64,000 bases of DNA, from assembly GCF_003987395.1 (NCBI RefSeq), contig NZ_PIPT01000009.1:1-64000 (forward strand), given 5' to 3'. Position numbers and translations under genes: made by a program. This DNA comes from Pseudidiomarina aquimaris. GTDB lineage: Bacteria; Pseudomonadota; Gammaproteobacteria; Enterobacterales; Alteromonadaceae. Below are positions 41,104-51,244 of the stretch, piece after piece; within the stretch, counting starts at the first letter, position 1, and each line of letters begins with the position of its first letter. A model generated the notes under the pieces. It ran no database searches. It was not told the origin of the DNA and saw nothing but the letters and a program-made list of their open reading frames with translations.

Positions 41104-41805
41104 TTAATAAGGCAACTCAGTTCCATCCCAGTGTAGCAGCTTACCGCTTTGCTCCGTAGTCAAATTTTCAATCACTTGCGCAATGCGCTGCGCTGACTGC
41201 TCCGGCGTGTAAAGTTTATCCGCGGGCAAGCGCTCTTGGAACGGCGCCGATAGCTCGGTATCGGTGGTTCCCGGGTGGACCGCGGCAATCACCAGTTGCT
41301 TATGGCTGCGACCGAGCTCAATCGAAGCCGTTTTTAACAACATATTCAAAGCCGCTTTACTCGCGCGGTAGCTATACCAACCACCTAAGTAATTGTCGGT
41401 AATGCTTCCGACCTTGGCACTTAACTGCACCCAGAACGCCGGCTGCTTACGCGGTAATTTCGACACCAGCTGTTGCAGCAGCAGAATTGGGAGAATCGTA
41501 TTTACTTCGAACGAATGCCGTAGCTGAGCCGCATTGACCGCTCCCAAATGCTTCTCCGGCATAAAATCGTCGTTATGCAGCATACCTAAGGTACTTATCA
41601 CACCATCGAGATCATTGAGATGCATGAGCTCGGGCTCAATTTGGTCTTGCCGATAATCCGCAAGCTGTCGCCAATTGAGATTGTCATGCATAAACGACGC
41701 CTCTCGCCGACTCCACGCCGTCACCAGCACCCCTTCATTCAAGTAATGTTTGACCAAGGCTTGCCCAAGCCCCCCGCCAGCACCAACCACCAAAATATGC
41801 CTCAT
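41104..41805 (-). CDS. Short-chain dehydrogenase/reductase
   Basis: The ATG at 41805 (MRHILVVGAGGGLGQALV) is preferred, as it puts the NAD(P)-binding 'GAGGGLG' at the N-terminus; an upstream ATG at 41829 adds 8 residues. The 233-aa protein has the 'YSYRASKAALN' catalytic Tyr-Lys and 'AAVHPGTTDTELSAPF', as in the CsgA/YciK-like branch of SDRs. The substrate is unknown. It is divergent from yihY, with a heptad-repeat array in the shared region. Confidence 0.9.
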   Translation of the reverse strand: MRHILVVGAGGGLGQALVKHYLNEGVLVTAWSRREASFMHDNLNWRQLADYRQDQIEPELMHLNDLDGVISTLGMLHNDDFMPEKHLGAVNAAQLRHSFEVNTILPILLLQQLVSKLPRKQPAFWVQLSAKVGSITDNYLGGWYSYRASKAALNMLLKTASIELGRSHKQLVIAAVHPGTTDTELSAPFQERLPADKLYTPEQSAQRIAQVIENLTTEQSGKLLHWDGTELPY

Positions 41806-41824
41806 ATGCTTCACTACCCTCCCA

Positions 41825-41859
41825 AACATCGAACATCAAACAGCGAACAGCAAACAACG
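41825..41859 (+). repeat. Heptad repeat array (5 x 7 bp) between the SDR gene and yihY
   Basis: The units are aacatcg, aacatca, aacagcg, aacagca and aacaacg, tandem and in the plus orientation. They have the same unit family as the arrays before pyrE and glnA. Confidence 0.65.
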
Positions 41860-41936
41860 CTTTTCCTATTAAACTTTACGCAAACGCCGCGGTTTGGGAT
41901 TATAGTGACTCCTTAACAGTCAACATAAGGAATAGC

Positions 41937-42830
41937 ATGAGCGACGAAACCAGCTCTACAACGTCACCTTGGCGCGCCAAATTGGCATGCGCCATCAGCT
42001 TTCTGAAGTATTTCGGCAGACGTTGTATGGACGACAAGATCACCATTATTTCCGGGCACCTGACTTTCGTCAGCATGCTCGCGCTGGTGCCGTTGCTGGT
42101 GGTTATTTTCTCGATTTTTTCTGCGTTTCCGATGTTCGAAGCCCTGCGAGCCGAAATCGAAGCCTTTTTATTCGCTAACCTATTGCCCACCTCAGGCGAA
42201 GAAATTTCACGCTATCTGAATGAATTTGTAGGCAACGTTTCACAGATGACCGCCATCGGTGTTGTCTTTGTGATTGTCGTGGCAGTCAACCTGATTTCGA
42301 CCATCGATGCCACCATGAATCGCATTTGGCGTAACACTAAGCGCCGCCGTCTTGCCGTAGCGCTCGCCGTTTATTGGATGATATTAACCTTGGGTCCGTT
42401 GTTGATGGGCTCTGGCATGGCTGTAAGCTCTTATCTGATTTCCTTGGCCTCGTTTGCCGAAGATTATGTTTCAGGCGTCCGCACAACCTTATTGAGTGTT
42501 GTGCCCATTGTGACGTCGGTGATTGCCTTTTTACTGATGTATGTGATGCTTCCTAACCGCGTGGTGAAGGTTCGCCACGCCTTTTGGGGCGCTTTGCTTG
42601 CCGCTGTCCTCTTTGAAATAAGCAAGACTGCTTTCGCTTCCTATGTGACGGCTTTTCCGTCCTATCAGGCCATTTATGGTGCTTTGGCCGCGATTCCAAT
42701 TCTGTTACTGTGGATCTTCTTGTCTTGGACCATCGTCTTGATTGGGGCGGAATTGACCGCCAGTATCGAGGAGTTTTTTGAGGAAAGCGATGAAAGCACT
42801 ACTGCAGAGAGTAACGCAGGCGAAAGTTGA
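41937..42830 (+). CDS. yihY: YihY/BrkB-family inner-membrane protein
   Basis: This 297-aa protein has five to six membrane helices and the family landmarks 'LTFVSMLALVPLLVVIFSIFS', 'TIDATMNRIWRNTKRR' and 'IYGALAAIPILLLWIFLSW'. YihY was once called RNase BN in error; its real function is unknown. The order yihY-dtd-yiiD is as in E. coli. dtd starts 41 bp before its stop codon. Confidence 0.93.
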   Translation: MSDETSSTTSPWRAKLACAISFLKYFGRRCMDDKITIISGHLTFVSMLALVPLLVVIFSIFSAFPMFEALRAEIEAFLFANLLPTSGEEISRYLNEFVGNVSQMTAIGVVFVIVVAVNLISTIDATMNRIWRNTKRRRLAVALAVYWMILTLGPLLMGSGMAVSSYLISLASFAEDYVSGVRTTLLSVVPIVTSVIAFLLMYVMLPNRVVKVRHAFWGALLAAVLFEISKTAFASYVTAFPSYQAIYGALAAIPILLLWIFLSWTIVLIGAELTASIEEFFEESDESTTAESNAGES

Positions 42831-43236
42831 GGTTGGCGGTGAAACCGTAGGCGCAATTGACGGTGGGCTGCTGATATTTTTGGGAATCACCCCAAGCGAC
42901 AACGAGGCCACCGCCAGCAAGCTTGCTCAACGCGTCGCTGGCTATCGGCTATTCAGCGATGCTGACGATAAAATGAATCTCAGCCTCAGTGATATCCAGG
43001 GCGGTGCACTGGTCGTATCACAATTCACCTTGGCGGCCGACACCAACAGTGGCCGCCGGCCAAGCTTTTCAACCGCGGCACCACCACAACAAGCAGAACC
43101 GCTTTACCAAGCTTTTGTCAAAGCTTTGCAGCGTCTGGATATTGAGGTCGCTACGGGCGAGTTTGGTGCTGACATGCAAGTGTCGCTGACCAACGATGGA
43201 CCGGTCACCTTTTTGCTCGACACGGAGAAAAATTAA
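42790..43236 (+). CDS. dtd: D-aminoacyl-tRNA deacylase
   Basis: This 148-aa enzyme removes D-amino acids and mischarged Gly from tRNAs. The start is the ATG at 42790 (MKALLQRVTQAKVEV), with GAGGA 5 bases upstream; the longer in-frame start at 42778 is less likely. The catalytic 'LVVSQFTLAADT' (SQxT) and 'NDGPVTFLLDT' (NxGPxT) motifs are both present. The start lies inside yihY, so translation is coupled. Confidence 0.96.
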   Translation: MKALLQRVTQAKVEVGGETVGAIDGGLLIFLGITPSDNEATASKLAQRVAGYRLFSDADDKMNLSLSDIQGGALVVSQFTLAADTNSGRRPSFSTAAPPQQAEPLYQAFVKALQRLDIEVATGEFGADMQVSLTNDGPVTFLLDTEKN

Positions 43237-43238
43237 CT

Positions 43239-44138
43239 ATGTATCAAGTCATAAGTCCCGCGAACGAGCAACAATGGCAAACCTATTATGACCTGCGCTA
43301 TCGGGTGCTAAGGGAGCCCTTTCAGCGGCCCCGCGGCTCGGAAAAAGACGAGTATGATCAGGTGGGTTTGCACCGCATGGTGGTGAACGACGCCGGGCAG
43401 GCCGTCGCTGTAGGTCGACTCCATTTCAACAGTCCTGATGAGGGGCAAATCCGCTTCATGGCGTCAGCGCCAGAACATCGGGGCGAAGGCCATGGCGTAG
43501 CAATTGTTTACGCTTTAGAGCAACTCGCACGCCACGAAGGCGCGAAGCATATCGTTATTAACTCACGTGACAACACCCTCGGCTTCTATCAGAAATGCGG
43601 TTACGAACTCGTCGAAGAAGCGGACACTGTTAGCAACCCAGGCGCCGAGCATCAACTGCGTAAAACCTTAACCGAATACAACCGCATTATTTATCGGCCG
43701 GATTGGTGCCAGGAACTGCAAGCTACGTGGCACGAAGAGATCCCCATCTCGGAAACCATGGGCATCCGCATTAGCCAGTACACCGGACGTGAATTTGAAA
43801 CCCATGCCCAGCTGTCACGCAATATTAATGTGCATGGCACTATGTTCGCTGGCAGTATTTATTCACTCGCAACCTTGACGTGCTGGGGGCTGCTGCATTT
43901 ACAATTGCGCGAGCGACAACTGCCGGGGGCGGTGGTGTTAGCCGATGGCAACATTCACTACCACAAGCCGATCACCCGTGAACCGCGAGCTGTAGCGCGC
44001 TTGCTAGACATGAACGGCGATCTTTCCAGTTTAAAAAGTGGACAAAACGCACGGGTGAATCTTAAATCACAAGTATTCGATGGCGATAAACCGGTGGCCG
44101 AGTTTACCGGGCAGTTTGTTGTGCTGGCTAAAAAATAA
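43239..44138 (+). CDS. yiiD: Bifunctional GNAT acetyltransferase/thioesterase YiiD
   Basis: This 299-aa fusion has a GNAT domain (1-150, 'FMASAPEHRGEGHGVAIV' as the acetyl-CoA loop) joined to a hotdog thioesterase-like domain (160-299, 'NVHGTMFAGSIYSLATLTCW', 'VVLADGNIHYHKPITREP'). The same fusion follows dtd in E. coli; related FabY-type proteins act in fatty-acid initiation. It starts 2 bp after the dtd stop codon. Confidence 0.9.
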   Translation: MYQVISPANEQQWQTYYDLRYRVLREPFQRPRGSEKDEYDQVGLHRMVVNDAGQAVAVGRLHFNSPDEGQIRFMASAPEHRGEGHGVAIVYALEQLARHEGAKHIVINSRDNTLGFYQKCGYELVEEADTVSNPGAEHQLRKTLTEYNRIIYRPDWCQELQATWHEEIPISETMGIRISQYTGREFETHAQLSRNINVHGTMFAGSIYSLATLTCWGLLHLQLRERQLPGAVVLADGNIHYHKPITREPRAVARLLDMNGDLSSLKSGQNARVNLKSQVFDGDKPVAEFTGQFVVLAKK

Positions 44139-44157
44139 TTTCAAAAAGGACGTAAGC

Positions 44158-44406
44158 ATGAGTGAATCTTTATCCGCCCAGCAGTTGTTACGCATCCGCA
44201 GTAAATTAGAAACTGTCGTCGCCGAACAGCCCGACAGTCGCGCTGCCACGTCGGCGAATGCCGCACTGCAACGTATGCGTAGCGGTGAGTATGGCTATTG
44301 TATTGAGTGTGGTGACGAAATATCCGCCGCACGATTAGCGGCCAAACCTGACGTTGCGCTCTGCGTCGACTGCCAAGCGCTGAAAGATGAAGAAGAGGAC
44401 GCCTGA
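44158..44406 (+). CDS. DksA/TraR-type C4 zinc-finger protein
   Basis: This 82-aa protein starts at the ATG at 44158 (MSESLSAQQLLRIRSKLE), with an AAAAGGA site upstream; the longer frame from 44080 is only the tail of yiiD. Four Cys in 'YCIECGDEI' and 'LCVDCQALK' form the zinc finger, after a short N-terminal coiled coil. It is too short for the full DksA coiled coil, resembling TraR or YbiI-like proteins. It may bind the RNA polymerase secondary channel, by family inference. Confidence 0.88.
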   Translation: MSESLSAQQLLRIRSKLETVVAEQPDSRAATSANAALQRMRSGEYGYCIECGDEISAARLAAKPDVALCVDCQALKDEEEDA

Positions 44407-44416
44407 GCGTCCTCTT
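44393..44416. terminator. Hairpin between the zinc-finger gene and hutH
   Basis: AAGAGGACGC-CTGA-GCGTCCTCTT is a perfect 10-bp stem with a tetraloop at the end of the zinc-finger gene, between convergent genes. Only a short T-run follows; it could work in both directions. Confidence 0.65.
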
Positions 44417-44432
44417 TCAGTTGAAGTGAGCG

Positions 44433-45959
44433 TTAAAAGGTCGCTCCTTCGGTAACTAACATTCCCAATTTTCCGCTGTAAATCAACGCTGCTGCCGCTT
44501 CAATATCTGGCGCAAAATAGCGGTCCTGATCATAATAAGCGACCTTCTCGCGCACCAAACCATGCGCCTGCTCAATTGCCGCCGAGGCTTTCAGCGGGCG
44601 ACGGAAATCAATTCCTTGCGCAGCTTCTAAAAGTTCGATGGCAACGATATCGCGAATGTTCTGCGCGATGTCAGTCAGGCGTCGTGCCGCAAAGGTGGCC
44701 ATCGACACATGGTCTTCTTGGTTGGCCGAAGTCGGCAAGCTGTCCACCGAGGCTGGATGCGCTAAGGTTTTGTTCTCTGAAGCCAAGGCTGCCGCCGTAA
44801 CTTGTGCCAACATGAAACCTGAGTTCACCCCACCGTCATTGACCAGGAATGGCGGTAAGTTACTCAAATGATGGTCGATCAGCAACGCACTGCGACGCTC
44901 TGATAGCGCACCTATTTCGCTTGCTGCGATTGCCAACATATCGGCGGCCATGGCGACTGGCTCGGCATGGAAATTACCGCCAGAGATAATGTCGCCATTG
45001 TCATGGAACACCAATGGGTTATCGGTCACGCCATTCGCCTCACGAGTCAAAATCGTGCTGGCATGCTGCAATTGGTCATAAACAGCACCCATTACTTGCG
45101 GCTGACAACGCAACGAGTAAGGGTCTTGGACTTTTTCACAGTCTTCGTGGTCTGCAGCAATCTCTGAACTGTCGGTAAGCAACTGACGGAAACTCGCAGC
45201 TACGGCGATCTGACCCAACTGGCCACGCACTTCATGAATGCGCGGATCGAACGGTGCGCGCGAGCCCATTGCCGCTTCGACCGACATGGCGCCAGCGATC
45301 AAAGCACTGTGGAACACGCGCTCAATCTGGAATAACCCGTGCAGCGCTAACGCAGTGGAGGCTTGGGTACCGTTAAGTAATGCTAAACCTTCTTTCGGCG
45401 CTAAGGTCAGCGGTTGCATACCAATTTTTGCCAAACCTTCTTGGGCTGGGTAAATCTCGCCCTGATAACGCACATGTCCCTCGCCAATCAATGGCAAGAC
45501 TAGGTGTGCCAGCGGCGCTAAGTCACCTGAGGCACCTACTGAGCCTTTGCTCGGCACACAGGGGTACATCTGCTCATTCAATAGCGTTAGCAAGCCGTCG
45601 ATAACCTGCTGGCGAATGCCCGAAAAGCCGCGGCTGAGCGAATTCACCTTGAGTAATAGCATCAAGCGAACCACTGTATCGTCCATCAGCTCACCAGTAC
45701 CGGCGGCATGTGACAGTACGATGCGACGTTGTAAATCTTCTAACTTTTCTGGCGGAATGCGGGTATTGGCGAGCAAGCCAAAGCCGGTATTGATGCCATA
45801 CACCACTTTACCAGCGGCGAGAACCTCGCTAATGGTCGCTGAGGAGCGCTCGATGGCCGCCGCTGCGTCGGCGTGTAAGGCGACCTGTTGTGGTGCCTGC
45901 CACCATTGGCGCAAATGATCGAGGCTTAGTTTGCCCGGTTCCAGAGTGAATACTGCCAT
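44433..45959 (-). CDS. hutH: Histidine ammonia-lyase
   Basis: This 508-aa enzyme converts L-histidine to urocanate and ammonia. The Ala-Ser-Gly triad (143-145) in '[14 protein letters not shown]' forms the MIO cofactor. 'YGINTGFG' and '[13 protein letters not shown]' are intact. The length is typical. It overlaps the hutU stop codon by one base and is the last gene of hutC-hutU-hutH. Confidence 0.97.
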   Translation of the reverse strand: MAVFTLEPGKLSLDHLRQWWQAPQQVALHADAAAAIERSSATISEVLAAGKVVYGINTGFGLLANTRIPPEKLEDLQRRIVLSHAAGTGELMDDTVVRLMLLLKVNSLSRGFSGIRQQVIDGLLTLLNEQMYPCVPSKGSVGASGDLAPLAHLVLPLIGEGHVRYQGEIYPAQEGLAKIGMQPLTLAPKEGLALLNGTQASTALALHGLFQIERVFHSALIAGAMSVEAAMGSRAPFDPRIHEVRGQLGQIAVAASFRQLLTDSSEIAADHEDCEKVQDPYSLRCQPQVMGAVYDQLQHASTILTREANGVTDNPLVFHDNGDIISGGNFHAEPVAMAADMLAIAASEIGALSERRSALLIDHHLSNLPPFLVNDGGVNSGFMLAQVTAAALASENKTLAHPASVDSLPTSANQEDHVSMATFAARRLTDIAQNIRDIVAIELLEAAQGIDFRRPLKASAAIEQAHGLVREKVAYYDQDRYFAPDIEAAAALIYSGKLGMLVTEGATF

Positions 45960-47635
45960 TACTTGTCCTCCACCATTGGTAAATCAAGACCTTGTTCTTT
46001 CGCGCAATCAATCGCAATGTCGTAACCGGCGTCGGCATGACGCATCACGCCAGTACCTGGGTCGTTCCACAGCACACGACCAATACGTGCTTCTGCGGCA
46101 TCAGTACCGTCGGCCACAATAACCACACCAGAGTGTTGCGAATACCCCATACCTACACCACCGCCATGATGCAGGCTGACCCAAGTGGCGCCACCGGCAG
46201 TATTCAAGAGTGCATTGAGTAACGGCCAGTCTGAAACTGCGTCAGAGCCGTCTTGCATGCTCTCGGTTTCACGATTCGGGCTTGCCACTGAGCCAGAATC
46301 CAAGTGATCACGACCAATTACGATCGGCGCTTTCAACTCGCCGTTCTTCACCATCTCGTTGAACGCTTTAGCAATGCGTGCACGATCTTTCAGGCCGATC
46401 CAACAAATACGTGCCGGCAAGCCTTGGAAGCTAATACGCTCACGGGCCATATCCAGCCAGTTGTGCAAGTGCGGATCGTCTGGAATCAACTCTTTTACTT
46501 TGGCATCGGTTTTGTAAATGTCTTCTGGGTCACCCGACAAGGCGACCCAACGGAAAGGCCCGATGCCTTGGCAGAACAATGGACGAATATAAGCCGGCAC
46601 AAAGCCCGGGAAATCAAATGCATGATCGACACCAACGTCTTTTGCCATTTGGCGGATGTTGTTGCCATAGTCGAGTGTCGCAGCGCCGCGCTGTTGCAAA
46701 GTCAGCATCGCCTGGACTTGCACAGCCATGGATTTTTTCGCTGCCAGAACCGTCGCTTCAGGTTCACTTTCTTGCTTGGCTTTGTAGTCGTCTAGGCTCC
46801 AACCCTGTGGCAAGTAGCCATGCAAAGGATCATGCGCCGAGGTTTGATCGGTCACCACGTCTGGCGTGATGTCGCGTTCCACGAGTTCGGCATAGACATC
46901 TGCGGCGTTACCTAATAAGCCCACCGAAATCGCACGGCCCTCAGCTTTAGCGTCATTGATTAACGCCAATGCTTCGTCAAGCGACGTGGCTTTATGGTCC
47001 AAATAACGGGTACGCAAACGGAAATCAATCCGTGACTCGTCGACTTCAACCGCCAGCATACAATAGCCAGCCATCGTCGCCGCCAGAGGTTGCGCGCCGC
47101 CCATGCCACCGAGACCACCGGTCAGTACCCAGCGACCTTTGGTTTCACCATTAAAGTGCTGCTTCGCAACTGCAACGAAGGTTTCATAGGTGCCTTGTAC
47201 AATGCCTTGCGAACCGATGTAGATCCATGAGCCGGCAGTCATCTGCCCGTACATCATCAGACCTTTTTTATCGAGTTCGTTAAAGTGCTCCCAAGTGGCC
47301 CATTCCGGCACCAAATTTGAGTTTGCAATCAGCACTCGCGGCGCGTCCTCATGGGTTGGAAACACACCGACGGGTTTGCCGGATTGGATGAGCAATGTTT
47401 CAGTTGGTTTGAGGCGCTCGAGCACCTCGACGATTTTATCGTAACTTTCCCAGCTGCGTGCCGCGCGACCAATGCCGCCATACACTACGAGTGCGTGGGG
47501 ATGTTCTGCAACTTCAGCATCCAAATTGTTCATTAACATGCGCTTGGCCGCTTCCACTTGCCAGTTGCAAGTGGTGAGTTCACTACCGCGTGGGGCACGA
47601 ATCGTACGGCTGGTATCGAGTCGAGTAAAGCTCAT
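45959..47635 (-). CDS. hutU: Urocanate hydratase
   Basis: This 558-aa NAD+-dependent enzyme converts urocanate to imidazolonepropionate. It has '[18 protein letters not shown]', '[17 protein letters not shown]' and the active-site Cys region '[15 protein letters not shown]'. The end '[22 protein letters not shown]' is highly conserved. It lies 16 bp after hutC and one base overlaps hutH, so the three form one transcript. Confidence 0.98.
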   Translation of the reverse strand: MSFTRLDTSRTIRAPRGSELTTCNWQVEAAKRMLMNNLDAEVAEHPHALVVYGGIGRAARSWESYDKIVEVLERLKPTETLLIQSGKPVGVFPTHEDAPRVLIANSNLVPEWATWEHFNELDKKGLMMYGQMTAGSWIYIGSQGIVQGTYETFVAVAKQHFNGETKGRWVLTGGLGGMGGAQPLAATMAGYCMLAVEVDESRIDFRLRTRYLDHKATSLDEALALINDAKAEGRAISVGLLGNAADVYAELVERDITPDVVTDQTSAHDPLHGYLPQGWSLDDYKAKQESEPEATVLAAKKSMAVQVQAMLTLQQRGAATLDYGNNIRQMAKDVGVDHAFDFPGFVPAYIRPLFCQGIGPFRWVALSGDPEDIYKTDAKVKELIPDDPHLHNWLDMARERISFQGLPARICWIGLKDRARIAKAFNEMVKNGELKAPIVIGRDHLDSGSVASPNRETESMQDGSDAVSDWPLLNALLNTAGGATWVSLHHGGGVGMGYSQHSGVVIVADGTDAAEARIGRVLWNDPGTGVMRHADAGYDIAIDCAKEQGLDLPMVEDK

Positions 47636-47651
47636 TGTCAGTTATCCTTTA

Positions 47652-48347
47652 TTAAAATTGCAGATGTCCGCCAAGACTGAAGCGCGAACCAGGATGCGTT
47701 AGTACCGCATAGGTCACGACGCCCTCAGCACTCCAAGTGCGACGGTTAATACGTAAGCAAGGCTCTGGCTTGGTTAACAGCAACCATTGGCAGAGCTGAT
47801 TTGAGGGTGTTACCGCTTCGATTTGATGGCTCGCCTCGGTCAGTGGCTGCGCCTGACAGAGGTATTCGTGCGGCGTCAAATCGTTGTAGTTTTGCTTTAA
47901 GTAATCAGGAGCGAGCGCTGGATTCACATAACGCTCTTCAACTTGCACGGGTAAGTCGTTTTCAAAATGGCTAATCACCGAGTGAAACACCATGTCACCT
48001 GGTTCAAGATTGAGCATCTCGGCCACTAAATCAGAAGCATGTTCACGCCGCAGCACATGAACTTGGGCATGATAGCGGTGTTGGCGCGCGCGAATTTCAT
48101 CGGCAATATTACGAATTGCCATGAACGAGGTCTGCGACTTGATCGGCGCGACAAAAGTACCAGAACCTTTGGTACGAATAACAATGCCTTCATTCGCAAG
48201 CTCTTGCAGAGCACGGCGCGCGGTCATGCGGCTTACTTTAAACTGCAGCGCCAAGGCGTTCTCAGAACTTACCGGATGGTTCTCGGGCCATTCGCCAGAG
48301 GCTATTTTGTTGTAGACATGCTGTTTGATTGCGGAGAATTTAGCCAT
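47652..48347 (-). CDS. hutC: Histidine utilization repressor HutC (GntR family)
   Basis: This 231-aa regulator has an N-terminal GntR winged helix ('SENALALQFKVSRMTARRAL', 'LANEGIVIRTKGSGTFV') and a UTRA ligand domain ('HRYHAQVHVLRREHASDLVA', 'CLRINRRTWSAEG'). HutC is normally induced by urocanate. It is the first gene of hutC-hutU-hutH. A perfect palindrome, TTGTATATACAA, lies in the divergent region with hutI. Confidence 0.95.
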   Translation of the reverse strand: MAKFSAIKQHVYNKIASGEWPENHPVSSENALALQFKVSRMTARRALQELANEGIVIRTKGSGTFVAPIKSQTSFMAIRNIADEIRARQHRYHAQVHVLRREHASDLVAEMLNLEPGDMVFHSVISHFENDLPVQVEERYVNPALAPDYLKQNYNDLTPHEYLCQAQPLTEASHQIEAVTPSNQLCQWLLLTKPEPCLRINRRTWSAEGVVTYAVLTHPGSRFSLGGHLQF

Positions 48348-48406
48348 GCGTCAGCTTACCCATAGGTGTCCTTGCTCAAGATGTGCTAGAGTGTAGGCAA
48401 CTCGAA

Positions 48407-48418
48407 TTGTATATACAA
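48407..48418. promoter_or_regulatory. HutC operator in the hutC-hutI divergent region
   Basis: TTGTATATACAA is a perfect 12-bp palindrome 23 bp before the hutI ATG and about 60 bp from the hutC ATG. It matches the TTGTAT/ATACAA type of site bound by HutC regulators, so it probably controls both directions. Confidence 0.8.
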
Positions 48419-48440
48419 GCATTACAAGGGAGAAAGTTGT

Positions 48441-49661
48441 ATGACTCAGCGCCAACAGCGTATTGAAAATGTAACAGTGGCAACCATGGATCAGGCTCAC
48501 TACGGCGATGGCTATGGCTTGCTGCCCAACGCCGTGGTGTGTATCGATGCTGGTACGATCAGTTACGTTGGCAGCGCCGCAGATGCCCCTGCGACACCTC
48601 CTGACGCAGAAATTATTGATGCCCAAGGTAAATTGCTGACGCCAGGTCTTATTGACTGTCATACCCACCTTGTCTGGGCTGGTTCGCGTGCTGATGAGTT
48701 CGCGCAACGCTTGCACGGAGTGAGCTATGCCGACATCGCCGCCCAAGGTGGTGGTATTGCGGCGACCGTGCGCGCCACGCGTGCGGCGAGTGAAGCTGAG
48801 TTAATCGAGGCTGCCACGCCGCGCCTTCAGGCATTAATCCGTGAGGGGGTCACGACCTTAGAAATCAAATCAGGTTACGGACTTTCGCTTGAGCATGAGG
48901 GCAAGCAATTGCGCGCGGCGAAGCAACTCGCCGCAGCCCACCCCGTAAGCGTGCAAACCACGTTACTCGCTGCACATGCACTGCCGCCTGAGTTCAAGGA
49001 CAACGCCGATGGCTACATCGATACGATTGTCGATTCGATTTTGCCAACTCTGGCAGACGAAGGCTTGGTCGATGCCGTCGACGCGTTCTGTGAAAAAGTA
49101 GGTTTTACGCCGGCACAAACTGAACGTGTCTTTAAGGCGGCGCAACAGCGCGGTTTGCCAGTGAAGCTGCATGCTGAGCAACTCAGCAACCAACACGGCA
49201 GCGCACTTGCTGCACGTTATCAGGCACTTTCGTGCGACCATTTGGAATACCTCGATGAAGAGGGCATCAAAGCCATGGCTGCCAGCGGCACCGTTGCCGT
49301 ACTACTGCCTGGGGCGTTTTATTTCTTACGTGAAACCAAGTTGCCGCCGCTCGACTTGCTGCGCCAGCATGGGGTGCCGATTGCCCTCGCGACCGATGCC
49401 AACCCTGGCACCTCACCCATATTGAGCTTGCAATTGATGCTCCAAATGGGCGCGACACTGTTTCGTATGACGCCTGAAGAGTGCTTGCAGGGCGTAACCG
49501 TGCATGCCGCGCAAGCACTGGGCTTGAGCGACCGTGGTCGTGTTGCCACCGGCTTACGGGCGGATTTATGTTTGTGGGATTGTACTGAAGCAGCCGAGCT
49601 TACCTATCAGTTTGGCACCGATCGCTTACTCGGCTGTTGGCATCAAGGGGTTCGCCGTTGA
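48441..49661 (+). CDS. hutI: Imidazolonepropionase
   Basis: This 406-aa metal-dependent amidohydrolase opens the imidazolone ring to N-formimino-glutamate. It has the metal-binding '[10 protein letters not shown]', '[13 protein letters not shown]', '[13 protein letters not shown]' and '[13 protein letters not shown]'. A GGGAG site precedes the ATG. It is divergent from hutC, and its end overlaps hutG by 19 bp on the other strand. Confidence 0.97.
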   Translation: MTQRQQRIENVTVATMDQAHYGDGYGLLPNAVVCIDAGTISYVGSAADAPATPPDAEIIDAQGKLLTPGLIDCHTHLVWAGSRADEFAQRLHGVSYADIAAQGGGIAATVRATRAASEAELIEAATPRLQALIREGVTTLEIKSGYGLSLEHEGKQLRAAKQLAAAHPVSVQTTLLAAHALPPEFKDNADGYIDTIVDSILPTLADEGLVDAVDAFCEKVGFTPAQTERVFKAAQQRGLPVKLHAEQLSNQHGSALAARYQALSCDHLEYLDEEGIKAMAASGTVAVLLPGAFYFLRETKLPPLDLLRQHGVPIALATDANPGTSPILSLQLMLQMGATLFRMTPEECLQGVTVHAAQALGLSDRGRVATGLRADLCLWDCTEAAELTYQFGTDRLLGCWHQGVRR

Positions 49662-50689
49662 AAGCCATGCAAGTAAGCAAGCACTAACTCACTGAGCACT
49701 TGAGCACAGGCCATATCGCCGGCGTCACGGCCGGCAGGATGGAGGCTTGGTGCAGCTTCTGCCAAATGTAGATAACGCGTTTGCGGTAGCTTTGCCAACT
49801 CCGCAATTAGGGTATAGCCATGCTGAATACCCAAGCCGTTAAAATTGATCGCACTGGCCGGCACGCCTTGTAGCGAATCAACATCTATTTCGATACCCAG
49901 CGGACGTTGCCAGGCTTGCGCTTGCGCCTTAAATGCCGCCAATTGTTCCGTCCAGTTTGCCTGATAAAGTTCATGCACGCTGGTATAAGTGAAACCGGCG
50001 TCGGCTAATTGACGCAAACTCTCGGCGTTATTTTTGCCTTCATGCAGACCGACCACATGATAATTCGCCAAGAAACCGTCGGTATGGGCGTAACTAAAAC
50101 CGTTCCCGCTATGCCGCCCTTCACGCGCGCGAAAATCAGCATGGGGGTCCAAGTTCATCGCCGCTACTTGCTGCTCCGTGGCTTCGCTCAGACTACGCAA
50201 CAGCGAGTAGGCGTTGTTATGGCCACCGCCGATGAGAATAACTTCATAACCTTCACTGAATAACGGCAACAACGCTTGCATCACACGCTGATCAAGTTGT
50301 TCGCACAGATCGCGTAAACCTTGAACGTCACTCGCATCGGTGGTGCGCAGCGCGGCCGCTTGCTGTTGTAAATCCTCGCAATCAACATGCCCCACTAACA
50401 GCAACTCGTGACTCGCAATGAATGCATTCGCCTGTAGGTTGCATAAGCCTTGCAATGCCGCCGGCCATGCCGTTTCGGCGCCACCACGACCTAAGTTACC
50501 GCGTGGACCGATGCTCTCAGGCACGCCAATAAGTGCCACCTTTGCACCCTTTTCACGGGCCTTATGCAAGGCGCTACGGTAGTTAGCGGGAGTGTCGCAA
50601 TTGGGAAGGGCATGAAGGGTTTGTCCAAGACGGACTTCCCCTTGGCGTGGCTTACACCACGCCTCGGGATCACAAGGAATTAAATACAT
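49643..50689 (-). CDS. hutG: Formimidoylglutamase
   Basis: This 348-aa arginase-family enzyme yields glutamate and formamide from N-formimidoyl-glutamate. Manganese ligands are visible in '[14 protein letters not shown]', '[20 protein letters not shown]' and '[11 protein letters not shown]'. It completes the pathway with the other hut genes, but it lies on the opposite strand to hutI, 3 bp after rraA, so it is apparently transcribed with rraA rather than from the HutC-controlled promoters. Confidence 0.93.
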   Translation of the reverse strand: MYLIPCDPEAWCKPRQGEVRLGQTLHALPNCDTPANYRSALHKAREKGAKVALIGVPESIGPRGNLGRGGAETAWPAALQGLCNLQANAFIASHELLLVGHVDCEDLQQQAAALRTTDASDVQGLRDLCEQLDQRVMQALLPLFSEGYEVILIGGGHNNAYSLLRSLSEATEQQVAAMNLDPHADFRAREGRHSGNGFSYAHTDGFLANYHVVGLHEGKNNAESLRQLADAGFTYTSVHELYQANWTEQLAAFKAQAQAWQRPLGIEIDVDSLQGVPASAINFNGLGIQHGYTLIAELAKLPQTRYLHLAEAAPSLHPAGRDAGDMACAQVLSELVLAYLHGFQRRTP

Positions 50690-50692
50690 AAA

Positions 50693-51178
50693 TTATTCGA
50701 TATCAAGCGGCTCAGGCGAAAGAATGACACCGGTAGTGTCGGCGTAGAGGTGATCTTCTGGCAAGAAAGTAACACCGCCAAAATTTACCGCAACGTCAAC
50801 TTCACCGATGCCTTCTGCAGGCGCACCGACGGGAATGGATGCCAGTGCCATGATGCCAATATCGAGCTCATCCAGAGCGTCAACGTCGCGCACCGCGCCG
50901 AAGCAGACAATGCCTTCCCAATCGTTGTCGAGGGCGAGTTCGGCAACAGCGATATCAATCAGGGCGCGGCGGTTTGAGCCACCGCCGTCAATCAGCAGCA
51001 CCTTTCCGGTCCCCTGCTGCTGCACCACCTCTTCGATGACGCCTTTGTCTTCGAAGCATTTCACGGTGACCAACTGGCCACCGAACGATACACGTCCACC
51101 GTAGTGAACAAACATGGGCTCGACCACGTCGACCATGTCAGGGTAAAGATCGCAAAGCTCCGAAGTATTGTATTCCAT
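50693..51178 (-). CDS. rraA: Ribonuclease E activity regulator RraA
   Basis: This 161-aa trimeric protein inhibits RNase E. It carries '[15 protein letters not shown]', '[15 protein letters not shown]' and '[23 protein letters not shown]', typical of RraA. In E. coli it follows hslVU-menA; here it lies directly downstream of hslU without menA, and hutG follows after 3 bp. Confidence 0.96.
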   Translation of the reverse strand: MEYNTSELCDLYPDMVDVVEPMFVHYGGRVSFGGQLVTVKCFEDKGVIEEVVQQQGTGKVLLIDGGGSNRRALIDIAVAELALDNDWEGIVCFGAVRDVDALDELDIGIMALASIPVGAPAEGIGEVDVAVNFGGVTFLPEDHLYADTTGVILSPEPLDIE

Positions 51179-51244
51179 TGCCGTTCCCCTGCCTGTTACA
51201 TCATTGATAGAAGGATAGTTTCAGGCACAGTATAGCCGATAACG

